Shown here: positions 26,016-34,342 of the stretch, piece after piece | Layout: every line of letters begins with the position of its first letter | Numbering within the stretch: the first letter of the stretch is position 1 | NCBI GenBank assembly: GCA_034420475.1 | Contig: DAOULH010000069.1 | Coordinates: 7,750 to 71,749 of the forward strand | Length of the DNA stretch: 64,000 nucleotides | Direction of reading: 5' to 3' | Origin: Bin87 sp034420475 | GTDB taxonomy: Bacteria > Chloroflexota > Dehalococcoidia > Lucifugimonadales > UBA3495 | Program-made: the position numbers and the translations under genes | Notes under the pieces: generated by a model | What the model was told of the DNA's origin: nothing | The model's input: only the letters and a program-made list of their open reading frames with translations | Databases searched by the model: none

Positions 26016-26343
26016 TCCACTCGGAGATGGCGCAGCCGGGCTCGCGCTTGCGGGGGAACTCCCGGCAGACGCGGGGGCGCTGGTCGTAGATGCGGCAACC
26101 GGAGGTGGCAGTATCCAGCATGGGACAGCACTCGGCCGGCTGGTCCAGGAACAGTACGTTGCCGCCGCCGTCAGGGGCGCGGCTGATCCTGGCCTCCGTG
26201 CCCAGATCAGCCGCCCGGCGATAGAAGCCGGTGACCTCGTCCGGGTCCAGCCGCAGGATGATGGGGCCGCGACAGCACATGGCGCGGCACTCCTTCATGC
26301 AGATGCGGCTGGCTTCCTCAGGGGAGAGGGTCAGGTCAGGCAT
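25981..26343 (-). CDS. YkgJ-type cysteine cluster protein
   Basis: 120 aa with a Zn/Fe-binding cysteine pattern: CMKECRAMCCRG, then AECCPML, GCRIYDQRPRVCREFP and a last Cys in EPGC. This is the CxCC family (YkgJ, UPF0153). The role is unknown; a metal cluster is likely. Its 3' end overlaps the SGNH hydrolase gene by 35 bp tail to tail. Confidence 0.8.
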   Translation of the reverse strand: MPDLTLSPEEASRICMKECRAMCCRGPIILRLDPDEVTGFYRRAADLGTEARISRAPDGGGNVLFLDQPAECCPMLDTATSGCRIYDQRPRVCREFPRKREPGCAISEWITPEPEPDQTP

Positions 26344-26354
26344 GGCGCGACGGC

Positions 26355-26474
26355 CTCATGCGTACCCGGCTGCGCCCGAACCGTCATCGCGAGCGCAGCG
26401 CGGCAATCTCGTCGGGGTGTGTGGAGTCTCTTTCAGCAACGAGATCGCCACGTCGCTGCGCTCCTCGCGATGAC
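26355..26474. repeat. GTCATTGCGAG-family palindromic element
   Basis: The inner arms gtcatcgcgagcgcagcgcg and cgctgcgctcctcgcgatgac pair almost perfectly. The left outer arm ctcatgcgtaccc is present while the right outer arm is degraded. Confidence 0.8.
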
Positions 26475-26501
26475 AGGCTTGGTGCGGGCGAGACGCGGCG
26501 G

Positions 26502-26846
26502 CTACTTGCCGTCTTCGATGCTGACGGTGATGATGGCGTTGGCGATCAGGGTGCCGTCGCTGCCGTCATCGTTGAGCAGTTCGAGTCCGCCCACGACGAC
26601 GTTGACGTTGGCGCGACCGTGGGGCAGCGAGTCGGCGACCTCATCGGCGTTGACCTTCTCGGGGTGGGGCGCGCCGATGGTCACGTCCACCGTCATGTCG
26701 TCGGCGGTGGCGTCCACCAGGCGGGCGAACCCCAGGCTGCTGTGATGAATGGCATCGAACACGGCCCGCTTGGCCGCCAGGGTGTAATCCAGGCCGTGGA
26801 CATCCACGCCCATGCCCATTTCGGTAACGCAACGCACGAGAGCCAT
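26502..26846 (-). CDS. Lin0512 family protein
   Basis: 114 aa from ATG 26846 with a perfect aggaggt. EMGMGVDVHGLDYTLAAKRA, then VFDAIHHSSLG, matches the Lin0512 family (PF09585), small ring-forming proteins of unknown function. VTIGAPHPEKVNADEVADSL and LPHGRANVNVVVGGLELLND complete the core. Single-gene transcript. Confidence 0.8.
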   Translation of the reverse strand: MALVRCVTEMGMGVDVHGLDYTLAAKRAVFDAIHHSSLGFARLVDATADDMTVDVTIGAPHPEKVNADEVADSLPHGRANVNVVVGGLELLNDDGSDGTLIANAIITVSIEDGK

Positions 26847-26967
26847 TTGGTGACCTCCTGAAGGGTCGAGTGGTCTATCAAGGGAAAGGCGGCAGTCCGC
26901 AGGTGTCGCCGCCGCCGTTGGGTCATTTAACGGCAGCGCCGGCGGCAAGTCAAGGCGGGGCCGTTGC

Positions 26968-26973
26968 TATAAT
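26968..26973 (+). promoter_or_regulatory. -10-like TATAAT before modA
   Basis: A perfect TATAAT stands 37 bases before the modA ATG. A ten-codon frame (ATG 26982 to TGA 27014) starts 8 bases after it, and its TGA overlaps the modA ATG. No convincing -35 or ModE-like site is visible. Confidence 0.5.
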
Positions 26974-27010
26974 TCACCTCTATGCGTAACCGACGAGGAT
27001 CAGCAGTCCG

Positions 27011-27886
27011 ATGAATCACCGTTTTCTGGCGCTGACGGCGGCGGCGTTCGTCCTGGCGGTCGCGGCCGGCGGGTGCGCCGCCGCCGCATCGCAGGAGGCA
27101 ACGCCGGCGGACACGGTGACCGTGTTCGCCGCGGCTTCGCTGGCGGAACCGTTCCGCGCCGTGGCCGATGCCTTCGAGGCCGACAACCCTGGCGTCGAAG
27201 TGACGTTCAACTTTGCGGGGAGCCAGGCGCTGCGCACCCAGTTGGAACACGGAGCGCGGGCGGACGTGTTCGCGTCGGCGGACTGGGAGCAGATGGCGGC
27301 AATCAGGAGGGCCAACCTGCTGGGAAACGCCCCGGAATACTTCGCCACCAACCGGATGGCGGTGGTCGCGCCGGTGGGCTCCAACGCCGTGCAGAGCCTG
27401 CACGACCTGGCGCGCCCGGGCATCAGCATCGCCATCGCGTCGGCGGAAGTGCCGGCCGGAGCGTACGCCCGCGCGACGCTCAACCTGATGGCGGAGTCGG
27501 CGGATTTCCCAGACGATTTCGCCGAGCGCGCGCTGGCCAACGTGGTGACCCACGAGACCAACGTGCGGGCCGTAGCCCAGAAAGTTGCCCTGGGCGAGGT
27601 GGACGCCGGCATGGTGTACGAGACGGATGCGATGACGGGGAACCGTCAGGGTGCATACCGAGTGATCGAAATTCCGCTGCAATTCAACCCGGCGGCGGAG
27701 TATCCCATCGCGGCATTGGGGGAGTCCGCCAACCCGCAGGCCGGCCTGGACTTCATCGCGTTTGTGCAGGGCGACGACGGGCAGGCCATCCTCCGGGACT
27801 ACGGCTTTGCGCCGCCGGCCAACGTCGCCTGCCCCTGCCACGATGCAGTGCCCTCCGGGAGCGCTGCTCCGTCGTCGCCGCAGTGA
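27011..27886 (+). CDS. modA: molybdate ABC transporter substrate-binding lipoprotein
   Basis: 291 aa. The signal peptide ends in the lipobox AAGGC (about residues 18-22), so the protein is membrane-anchored outside. VTVFAAASLAEPFRAVADAF is the ModA hallmark, NFAGSQALRTQLEHGARADV the oxyanion-binding loop, and LGEVDAGMVYETDA a second ligand segment. It binds molybdate or tungstate and delivers it to ModB. First gene of modABC; a palindromic element of 150 bp lies between it and modB. Confidence 0.9.
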   Translation: MNHRFLALTAAAFVLAVAAGGCAAAASQEATPADTVTVFAAASLAEPFRAVADAFEADNPGVEVTFNFAGSQALRTQLEHGARADVFASADWEQMAAIRRANLLGNAPEYFATNRMAVVAPVGSNAVQSLHDLARPGISIAIASAEVPAGAYARATLNLMAESADFPDDFAERALANVVTHETNVRAVAQKVALGEVDAGMVYETDAMTGNRQGAYRVIEIPLQFNPAAEYPIAALGESANPQAGLDFIAFVQGDDGQAILRDYGFAPPANVACPCHDAVPSGSAAPSSPQ

Positions 27887-27888
27887 TC

Positions 27889-28038
27889 CTCATGCGCACC
27901 CGGTTCTCTGCAAACCTGTCATTGCGAGGAGCGAAGCGACGTGGCAATCCCGTCGGCATGGCGACGATCCCGGCCGCAACGAGATTGCCACCCCCACATC
28001 AAGTGCGGGGGCGCAATGACAAACTGGGTGCGCATGAG
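27889..28038. repeat. GTCATTGCGAG element inside the modABC operon
   Basis: The outer arms ctcatgcgcacc and ggtgcgcatgag are perfect inverse copies, with inner gtcattgcgagg and gcgcaatgac. It begins 2 bp after the modA stop and ends 11 bp before modB, so it would fold in the polycistronic mRNA. Confidence 0.85.
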
Positions 28039-28049
28039 CGCGGTGATCG

Positions 28050-28898
28050 ATGATCCCGAGGTTCCTGTTGGGCAAGGGGCGGGCTGACGGCGGACGACAC
28101 CAGGCGTCCCTGGGGGCGCTGGCTCCCGCAGGGATAGCGGCAACCGTCGTCTACGTGCTGTTCATCGGGCTGCCCATCGTCGCGCTGCTGGCCCGGGCGG
28201 GACAGCAGGAGGGATTCCTGGCCGGGTTGACCGGCGAACTGGTGCTCCAGGCATTGCGCCTGACGGTGATCACCAGCGTCGTGAGCATGGTCGTGGTCGT
28301 GGTTGTGGGGACGCCCTTCGCCCTGCTGCTGGCCCGCCGGCGGTCAGCGGTGCTGCGGGTCATCGACACCTTCGTGGAGCTGCCCATCGTGCTGCCGCCG
28401 GTGGCGGCCGGCGTGGCGATGCTGATGGCTTTCGGGCGAAACGGCCTGCTGGGGCCGGCTTTGGGCGGATTGGGCGTGACCCTGCCGTTCACCACGGCGG
28501 CGGTGATCTTCGCGCAGGTATTCGTGGCGGCGCCGTTCTACATACGGGCGGCGCGCATCGGGTTCGCCGGCGTGGACCCGACTTACGAGGAAGTATCGCA
28601 GACCCTCGGGGTTTCGCCATGGGCCACGTTCTGGCGGCTGACGCTGCCGGTGGCCTGGCCGTCGCTGCTGACAGGGCTGACCCTGGCGTGGGCGCGGGCG
28701 GTGTCGGAGTTCGGGGCGACAATCATGTTCGCCGGGAACCTGACCGGGCGCACGCAGACCATGCCGCTGGCCATCATGACCGCCATGGAGTCGAGCCTGG
28801 GATCGGCGTTGGCGCTGGCGGTGCTGCTGCTGGCGATGTCCGCGCTGGCGCTGGCGGCGCTGAGCGTGCTGCTGCGGCGCACGGGGTCGACGGCATGA
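28050..28898 (+). CDS. modB: molybdate ABC transporter permease
   Basis: 282 aa. About six membrane segments, beginning with IAATVVYVLFIGLPIVALLA. The permease EAA-type loop is EEVSQTLGVSPWATFWRLTL, which contacts the ATPase. ELPIVLPPVAAGVAMLMAFG is characteristic of ModB/CysT-type permeases. Its stop overlaps the modC ATG (ATGA). Inner membrane. Confidence 0.9.
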   Translation: MIPRFLLGKGRADGGRHQASLGALAPAGIAATVVYVLFIGLPIVALLARAGQQEGFLAGLTGELVLQALRLTVITSVVSMVVVVVVGTPFALLLARRRSAVLRVIDTFVELPIVLPPVAAGVAMLMAFGRNGLLGPALGGLGVTLPFTTAAVIFAQVFVAAPFYIRAARIGFAGVDPTYEEVSQTLGVSPWATFWRLTLPVAWPSLLTGLTLAWARAVSEFGATIMFAGNLTGRTQTMPLAIMTAMESSLGSALALAVLLLAMSALALAALSVLLRRTGSTA

Positions 28899-30016
28899 GC
28901 GATCAAACCGGCGTCAACGGGGCCTCCGGCCACTTTGCGGTGAGCCTGGGCGACTTCCGCACGGAACTTGCCTTTCAGGTTGACGCCGGGCGCATCCTGG
29001 TGCTCTTCGGGCCGTCGGGCGCGGGCAAGACCACGGCGTTGCGAACGATAGCCGGCTTGGTCCAGCCGGACGCCGGGCGCATCGACATTGCCGGCCGCAC
29101 GGTGTACGCGGACGGGAACGGCGCCGGAGGACGGCCGGTTTGGGTGGAGCCGCACCGCCGGGGCGTGGGATACGTGACGCAGCAGAACCACCTGTTTCCG
29201 CACCTCACGGTGCGCCGGAACATCGCCTACGGCCTGCGGGACCGGCGGAGCGAACCGGCCCGACAACGGGTGGCCGAGCTGGTGGAACGGCTGCGGCTGG
29301 ACGGGCTGGAGGACCGGCGGGTCTGGCAGCTGTCGGGCGGTCAGCAGCAGCGGGCGGCGCTGGCCCGGGCGCTGGCGCCGCACCCGGACCTGCTGCTGCT
29401 GGACGAACCCTTCGCCGCGCTGGACATGGAGTTGCGACGGGAACTGGGGTCGGAACTGCGGGCAACGGTGCGGCAATTCGACGTGCCGGTGATCCTGGTG
29501 ACGCACAGCCGGGAGGAGGCCCTGGCCCTGGGCGACGAGGTGCAGATCATCGATTCTGGCGTAACCGTGGCGTCGGGGCCGCCATTGACGGCGCTGGAGC
29601 AGCCGGGCCGCGGCCGCGTGGCCAGGCTGGTGGGCGTCGAGAACCTGCTGGAGATGCGGGTGACAGCGCGGCTGACCCAAGACGGCACCATGGTCTGCGC
29701 GGCGGAAGGGCGCCTGCTGGAGACCCCGCTGGCGGACGGCTGCGCGGTGGGCGATCCGGTGACCGTGGGCATCCGGGCGTCGGACATCATCCTGGCGGCC
29801 GGCCCGCTGCCGGAATCCTCGGCGCGGAACACCTGGGCCGGCGTGGTGTCCGCGGTGACGCTGCGACCGCCGGGTTACGAGGTGACGCTGGACTGCGACG
29901 GGGCGGCCCTGCGGTGCCACATCACCGGGACGTCGTTGGAGGCGATGGGCATCGCGACCGGGCTGCCGGTGTGGGCCATCTTCAAGGCTTCCTCGTGCTT
30001 CCTGCTGAGCGATTAG
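28895..30016 (+). CDS. modC: molybdate ABC transporter ATP-binding protein
   Basis: 373 aa from ATG 28895. Walker A GPSGAGKTT, Q-loop in VTQQNHLFPHLTV, signature LSGGQQQRAALARAL, and Walker B LLLLDEPFAALD are all intact. A C-terminal TOBE/Mop-like domain (about residues 275-373) follows, which senses oxyanion in ModC proteins. Translationally coupled to modB. This supplies molybdenum for molybdoenzymes; none is encoded in the window. Confidence 0.9.
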   Translation: MSDQTGVNGASGHFAVSLGDFRTELAFQVDAGRILVLFGPSGAGKTTALRTIAGLVQPDAGRIDIAGRTVYADGNGAGGRPVWVEPHRRGVGYVTQQNHLFPHLTVRRNIAYGLRDRRSEPARQRVAELVERLRLDGLEDRRVWQLSGGQQQRAALARALAPHPDLLLLDEPFAALDMELRRELGSELRATVRQFDVPVILVTHSREEALALGDEVQIIDSGVTVASGPPLTALEQPGRGRVARLVGVENLLEMRVTARLTQDGTMVCAAEGRLLETPLADGCAVGDPVTVGIRASDIILAAGPLPESSARNTWAGVVSAVTLRPPGYEVTLDCDGAALRCHITGTSLEAMGIATGLPVWAIFKASSCFLLSD

Positions 30017-30044
30017 GGGCAAGTCCCGCGTTGGGGCTACTTGA

Positions 30045-30050
30045 TATAAT
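30045..30050 (+). promoter_or_regulatory. -10-like TATAAT, leaderless start
   Basis: TATAAT ends exactly six bases before ATG 30057 and no Shine-Dalgarno can fit between. Transcription would start at or next to the A of the ATG. Confidence 0.55.
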
Positions 30051-30056
30051 GCCGGC

Positions 30057-30443
30057 ATGGAACGATGGCGACGGTGGTTTGCGCCAGATCGATTGCTACG
30101 GTGGCACTTTTTGGCGTCACCGTTCGGGATCGCCTTCACGACCTGGTTGGTAACACGCTGGCGAACCGGAAGCGCAGATTTTGATGAACTAGCGAACTTC
30201 GTCAGCATCAGCGCCGTAATTTACGGAGGATCAGCCGTAGCGGTGGATCTGCTGATAATGGGAGGAGCCAAAGCCGTGTTTTACGGGATAGCAACCATAA
30301 TCAAGCTCCTGGACGAGAGGAAAGCCGACAAGAGGGCAGAGGCCGTCCGCCTCGTGAGCAACGACAATGCGCTCTTTGAGCAAGTCTTGGAGCAACGCAA
30401 CGCCAAGGAGCGCGACCCTGATGCCCAAAATAACGGGCGCTAA
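30057..30443 (+). CDS. hypothetical membrane protein
   Basis: 128 aa with two or three hydrophobic stretches (LASPFGIAFTTWLVTRW, FVSISAVIYGGSAVAVDLLI, GGAKAVFYGIATIIKLL), followed by a charged cytoplasmic tail. The tail (RKADKRAEAVRLVSNDNALF) is coiled-coil-like. I do not recognise the family. A TATAAT six bases before the ATG suggests leaderless translation. Confidence 0.55.
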   Translation: MERWRRWFAPDRLLRWHFLASPFGIAFTTWLVTRWRTGSADFDELANFVSISAVIYGGSAVAVDLLIMGGAKAVFYGIATIIKLLDERKADKRAEAVRLVSNDNALFEQVLEQRNAKERDPDAQNNGR

Positions 30444-30576
30444 CGCCTCCGCAGAGCACTGACGCCAGTGCGGTCTACGGCGTTTCGGGGCTCGTGCCAA
30501 GCATGGGATTACGCCGTCAGGTGAAACGAACGCCGGCACGCGTGAGCGAATACAACGATAGGAGGGCCAACCGGAG

Positions 30577-31239
30577 ATGCCTGGTTACAAGGGGATTTTG
30601 TTCGACATGGACGGGGTGCTGGTGGACAGCGAGCCGCTGTTCCACAAGGCGGTGAACGTGATGGTAGTGCGCTGCGGCGCCGCGCCGATCACGGAAGAGG
30701 AGAACAACCGCTACCTGCTGGGCACAACGGTGGAGGAGACCTGGGTCCGGGTCAAGGAACTGCGAGGTATCCCGCAGACGCCGGCGGAGTTGCTGGCCGG
30801 CTACAACGAGGTGGTGAAGGAGGTGCTGCGCTCCGACCTGGTGGCGCGGCCCGGCGTGCGAGAACTGATCGCCGAAGCGCAGCGGCGGGGCCTGCCCATC
30901 GCGGTGGCGTCGTCATCCCTGCGGGAGTGGGTGGACCTGAAACTGTCGGTGATCGGGCTCACCGATGCCTTCCCGGTGAAGCTGGGCGGAGACGACATCG
31001 AAAACGGCAAGCCGGCCCCTGACATCTACATCAAGGCCGCGCGGCTGCTGGGGTTGGAGGCGACGGAGTGCGTGGCCATCGAGGACTCGCCCATCGGCCT
31101 GGCGGCGGCCAGCGGGTCGGGGGCCTACACGGTCTGCACGCTGACCGATTCCACGCGCCACCTGGACCTCTCGGCGGCGGACGTGATCATCGAGAACCTG
31201 GAGCACTTCGACTACGGGCTGCTGGCGGAGGGCAACTAG
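30577..31239 (+). CDS. HAD-superfamily phosphatase/phosphomutase (beta-phosphoglucomutase-like)
   Basis: 220 aa. Motif I is FDMDGVLVDSEP, motif II VASSSLREW, motif III the Lys in GKPAPDIYIKAA and motif IV VAIEDSPIGL, all intact. The alpha-helical cap sits between motifs I and II, as in subfamily I phosphatases and beta-phosphoglucomutases. Its TAG shares the palindrome CTAG with the stop of the convergent gene at 31236-31967. Confidence 0.88.
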   Translation: MPGYKGILFDMDGVLVDSEPLFHKAVNVMVVRCGAAPITEEENNRYLLGTTVEETWVRVKELRGIPQTPAELLAGYNEVVKEVLRSDLVARPGVRELIAEAQRRGLPIAVASSSLREWVDLKLSVIGLTDAFPVKLGGDDIENGKPAPDIYIKAARLLGLEATECVAIEDSPIGLAAASGSGAYTVCTLTDSTRHLDLSAADVIIENLEHFDYGLLAEGN

Positions 31240-31967
31240 CCCCGGCGTCGCCGCCGGCGATACCCCGGCAGGCCGGGGTAAGTCCCTTCCTGCAAAACCC
31301 ACTGCAACCGCTGCATCAATGCCCGGGCCTCAGCGGCGTCCATCATGGACACCAGTTCGGCCACGTCGCCCGTTGGCGCCAAAAGTTGTCCGCAGAGGCG
31401 GCGCAGGGGTTCCAGCAGGCGATCCGGTATTGGTTCGTCGGCGAAATCCCAGATGGCGGTGCGGATCTTGGTGTCCGCGTGGAAGGTCAGGCCGTGGTCG
31501 ATGCCCCACAGTTTGCCGTCGGGGGCGCGGAGGACGTGCTCCGGCTTGCGGTCGGTGTTGTTGGCGACCAGGTCGAAGCAGCAGATGGTGCGCAGCTGAT
31601 CGGCGTCGCAGTCGCTCAGTTCCTCCCGCGTGATGGTGTAGTAGTTTTCCCGGGGGTTGTGGTCCACGTAGAGCTGAACGGAGCCGATTCCGCCCGGCCC
31701 CTCGCGGATGATGGTGAGGGGGATGAAGTCCCAGCCCAGGATGTGGCTGAGCAGATAGGCGGCATATTCGCGCTTGTACAGCGTCCCGGACGGGAAATCC
31801 CACAGGGGCCATTCGCCTTGCCGGGGCTTGTAGATGGCCAGGGCGTACCGCTCACGCAGCGAAATCTCGGCCAGGTACGTGTAGTTGGAGCCCTGCCGCG
31901 TCAGGTCGCAGCTCAGGATCTCCCCGTGCCGGAGCAGGTCAAGGTCGGATGGCCCGTCGGTGACCAC
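31236..31967 (-). CDS. SCO1664 family protein
   Basis: 243 aa from GTG 31967. Kinase-like fragments are visible: LAIYKPRQGEWPLWDFPSGT near the start and then CFDLVANNTDRKPEHVL, LWGIDHGLTFH. The NNxDRK and GIDHG pattern is that of the SCO1664/PI3-4-kinase-like family (TIGR03843). It is 24 bp downstream of DUF3090; the two families are linked in Actinobacteria and Chloroflexi. Function unknown; phosphotransfer is plausible. Confidence 0.8.
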   Translation of the reverse strand: MVTDGPSDLDLLRHGEILSCDLTRQGSNYTYLAEISLRERYALAIYKPRQGEWPLWDFPSGTLYKREYAAYLLSHILGWDFIPLTIIREGPGGIGSVQLYVDHNPRENYYTITREELSDCDADQLRTICCFDLVANNTDRKPEHVLRAPDGKLWGIDHGLTFHADTKIRTAIWDFADEPIPDRLLEPLRRLCGQLLAPTGDVAELVSMMDAAEARALMQRLQWVLQEGTYPGLPGYRRRRRRG

Positions 31968-31991
31968 GGGAAAAGGCGGCCTGCCGGCCGG

Positions 31992-32525
31992 CTAGCCGGT
32001 TTCAAATACGGCGTGGCCGTTGGCGCGGGCGCAGCGGTGGCCGTCGGGATCGATGGGCGCGCCGCACAGGAAGCAGGGAGGGCGACCGGCAGCGCAGATG
32101 CGCAGCGCCTGGTCGGCCAGCTCTGACGACTGGGCCATGGTCATCCAGAAACTGACGGACGTCTGAGCGCCGGCATCCGGGTCGTCCTCATCGCCCTCGA
32201 AAGCCTGGATGACAAAGCAGTTCGCTTCCCTATCGTATTCCAACTGCATCTGTCGGGCGCGAAAGTCCTGCTCCAGGGGATCGCCCATCCAGGGCGTTTC
32301 GCCGGGGGCGCTTTCCTTATCGCCGACCGATTCAGCCAGCTGCTTGACGGCCTGCTGGAGATACAGCGCCAGTTGCAACAGCTGCTCTTTCTCCAGCCAG
32401 ATGAAGGACTGGGCTCGCCCGGCCTCCGCGACCAGTCGGAAGGTGCGCTGACCGGGACGCCCAAAGGTTTCGGCGGACACGGACTGGGCGGCACCCATCT
32501 TATAGCGGACTTCACGCTCTGCCAT
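31992..32525 (-). CDS. DUF3090 family protein
   Basis: 177 aa. FGRPGQRTFRLVAEAGRAQS, then FIWLEKEQLLQLALYLQQAV, is the DUF3090 (TIGR03847) core. The C-terminal CFLCGAPIDPDGHRCAR carries three Cys and one His that could bind zinc. Same strand and transcript as SCO1664. Family function is not known. Confidence 0.85.
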   Translation of the reverse strand: MAEREVRYKMGAAQSVSAETFGRPGQRTFRLVAEAGRAQSFIWLEKEQLLQLALYLQQAVKQLAESVGDKESAPGETPWMGDPLEQDFRARQMQLEYDREANCFVIQAFEGDEDDPDAGAQTSVSFWMTMAQSSELADQALRICAAGRPPCFLCGAPIDPDGHRCARANGHAVFETG

Positions 32526-32606
32526 GCGGCTATGATAGTCGCCGACTCTTAAGCTGGCAAGGGGCGCGCGGCCCGGAACGCATGCCCGGTTTGCGGCGGG
32601 GGAACG

Positions 32607-33734
32607 TCAGTCCTTCAGCGCCGGTATCACTTCCTTCCCGAACAGCTCTATTGACCGCATCGTGTCCTGATGCGATAGCTGCCCGCCCTGGGCCTCCAGC
32701 AGGATGGAGCCGATGCCCAGTTCGTCGCGGATGTGGCGCAGTTTCTTGATGACGGTGTCGGGGCTGCCCACCACCAGGTGGTAGCGGTCCTGCAACTCCT
32801 GGTACGACATCTCATGCAGCGGCGTGGGACGCCGGGCCGCCACCGCCGCCGCGCCGGCGCGGGAGGTGTAACCCGGCGGCGACCAGTATTCGCGGGGGCC
32901 GCGCAGGGGGTAGTTCATCCGCCACAGGAACGCCTTGCCCGACTCCTGGGCCTTTTCGTCGGTGTCGTTGACGTGGGCGCAGATCATGAAGGCGAACTTC
33001 TCGGGGCCGGGTTCCCAGCCGTCAGCCGCGGCGTACTCGCGGTAGCGGGCGAACAGGTTCTTGGCGACCTCCAGCGGTGTCAGGAAGGCGGCGTAGGTGT
33101 AGCGATGCCGCGCCGTCCACTCGACGGTCTCGGGGCTGCCGGTTCCGGGGACCCACACCGGCGGATGCGGCTTCTGGACGGGCAGCATCCAGGGGTTCAC
33201 CGCGCGGTAGTGGTAATGGTTGCCCTCCCAGCGGAAGGGGCCGGGGGTGGTCCAGGTCTTCACCACCAGGTCGTGGCACTCCTCGAACCGCTCCCGGTTG
33301 TGGATGGGATTGGTGTTGTTGGCCCACGACTCGATGCCGATGCCGCGCACGAAGCCGGAGATGATGCGTCCGCCGGAGATCACGTCCAGCAGGGCGATCT
33401 CCTCGGCCAGGCGCACCGGGTTGTCCGAGGTGGGCAGCATGTTGCCCAGCATCAGGATCTTGGCCCGCTTGGTGATGCGCGCCAGGATGCCGCCGGTGAT
33501 GTTGACCTCAACGTCCATGCACGACGGCGTGTTGTGGTGCTCGTTGATCATCAGGCCGTCGAAGCCCATCTCCTCGGCGTGCTGGTACTCGTCCAGGTAG
33601 CGGTTCATCAGGCCGCTGGCGGTCTGCGGGTCGAAGTAGGTGTTGGGGAAGGTGAGCCGCATGGAGGGGAACTTCTCCGCCTCCGACTCCGGGAACTCGG
33701 CGTAGGGCATCTCGGTGAAGTAGAAAACGTCCAT
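32607..33734 (-). CDS. LLM-class flavin-dependent oxidoreductase
   Basis: 375 aa. MDVFYFTEMPY, then HAEEMGFDGLMINEHHNTP, is the bacterial-luciferase-like opening with the EHH active-site segment. RAKILMLGNMLPTSDNPVRL and SGGRIISGFVRGIGIES complete the barrel. HPPVWVPGTGSPETVEW follows in the C-terminal half. Longer than the F420-type protein at 3430 and of the FMN/LuxA-like subgroup. Needs reduced flavin; substrate not known. Confidence 0.85.
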   Translation of the reverse strand: MDVFYFTEMPYAEFPESEAEKFPSMRLTFPNTYFDPQTASGLMNRYLDEYQHAEEMGFDGLMINEHHNTPSCMDVEVNITGGILARITKRAKILMLGNMLPTSDNPVRLAEEIALLDVISGGRIISGFVRGIGIESWANNTNPIHNRERFEECHDLVVKTWTTPGPFRWEGNHYHYRAVNPWMLPVQKPHPPVWVPGTGSPETVEWTARHRYTYAAFLTPLEVAKNLFARYREYAAADGWEPGPEKFAFMICAHVNDTDEKAQESGKAFLWRMNYPLRGPREYWSPPGYTSRAGAAAVAARRPTPLHEMSYQELQDRYHLVVGSPDTVIKKLRHIRDELGIGSILLEAQGGQLSHQDTMRSIELFGKEVIPALKD

Positions 33735-33755
33735 CAGCTTGCCTCCTGCTTGGGG

Positions 33756-34337
33756 TCAGTCGTCGGCGCCGCCGTTTCGCACTGCGGCCAGAAATCCGGC
33801 GAAACTGGGGCTGCGCTGGGCGATGGTCGGCGCGTCCAAAACTCTGGCGATTTCTTCGGAGACCGGAGCGGTATAACGCCGGCCGGCCAGTAAGTGCTTC
33901 AGATGCTCTTTCGGGTTTTCAATGTCGTCTGGGCGGGACGGGTCAACGCTGCCTAACGACCGTCCAAGAAAATAGTCACGCAATCCCTGGGCGTCGGCAA
34001 AGTACCACGCTTCTAAATGCCACCTTGCGTAGGCGTACAAAATCGCTGTTTCAAAGTGTTCTCCCAGACGCTGGGACAAGCCGGAACGTATCGGCTGTAG
34101 AACCGCCTCTGGCGGCTTGCCATCGGTGTCGGACAACACAACGTACTTGTCCGGAGTTGGAGGGATGTAACGTTCGCTTTGGATTATGTTATACACCTCG
34201 TTGGCCGTGACCGGACGGTCTTTGGGCGGGATGCGGACATCGATCGCGATGCCGTGACTTTGCAGGTGCGCCGTCAAATGCGGCAGCGCCAATCGCTCCG
34301 TATTGCCGGAGGCTATAACCAATACGCGCTTGGGCAC
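33756..34337 (-). CDS. DUF4276 (TOPRIM-like) protein, partner of AAA ATPase
   Basis: 193 aa. The N-terminal VLVIASGNTERLALPHL places Glu14 like the conserved Glu of TOPRIM folds, and VVLSDTDG gives the DxD pair (Asp70, Asp72). This pattern and the DUF4276 family fit a metal-dependent nuclease or related effector. It starts 5 bp after the AAA ATPase gene on the same strand. ATPase plus TOPRIM-type effector is the plan of OLD, PARIS and RloAB-type defence systems, so an antiphage role is inferred. Confidence 0.7.
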   Translation of the reverse strand: MPKRVLVIASGNTERLALPHLTAHLQSHGIAIDVRIPPKDRPVTANEVYNIIQSERYIPPTPDKYVVLSDTDGKPPEAVLQPIRSGLSQRLGEHFETAILYAYARWHLEAWYFADAQGLRDYFLGRSLGSVDPSRPDDIENPKEHLKHLLAGRRYTAPVSEEIARVLDAPTIAQRSPSFAGFLAAVRNGGADD

Positions 34338-34342
34338 CGGCT

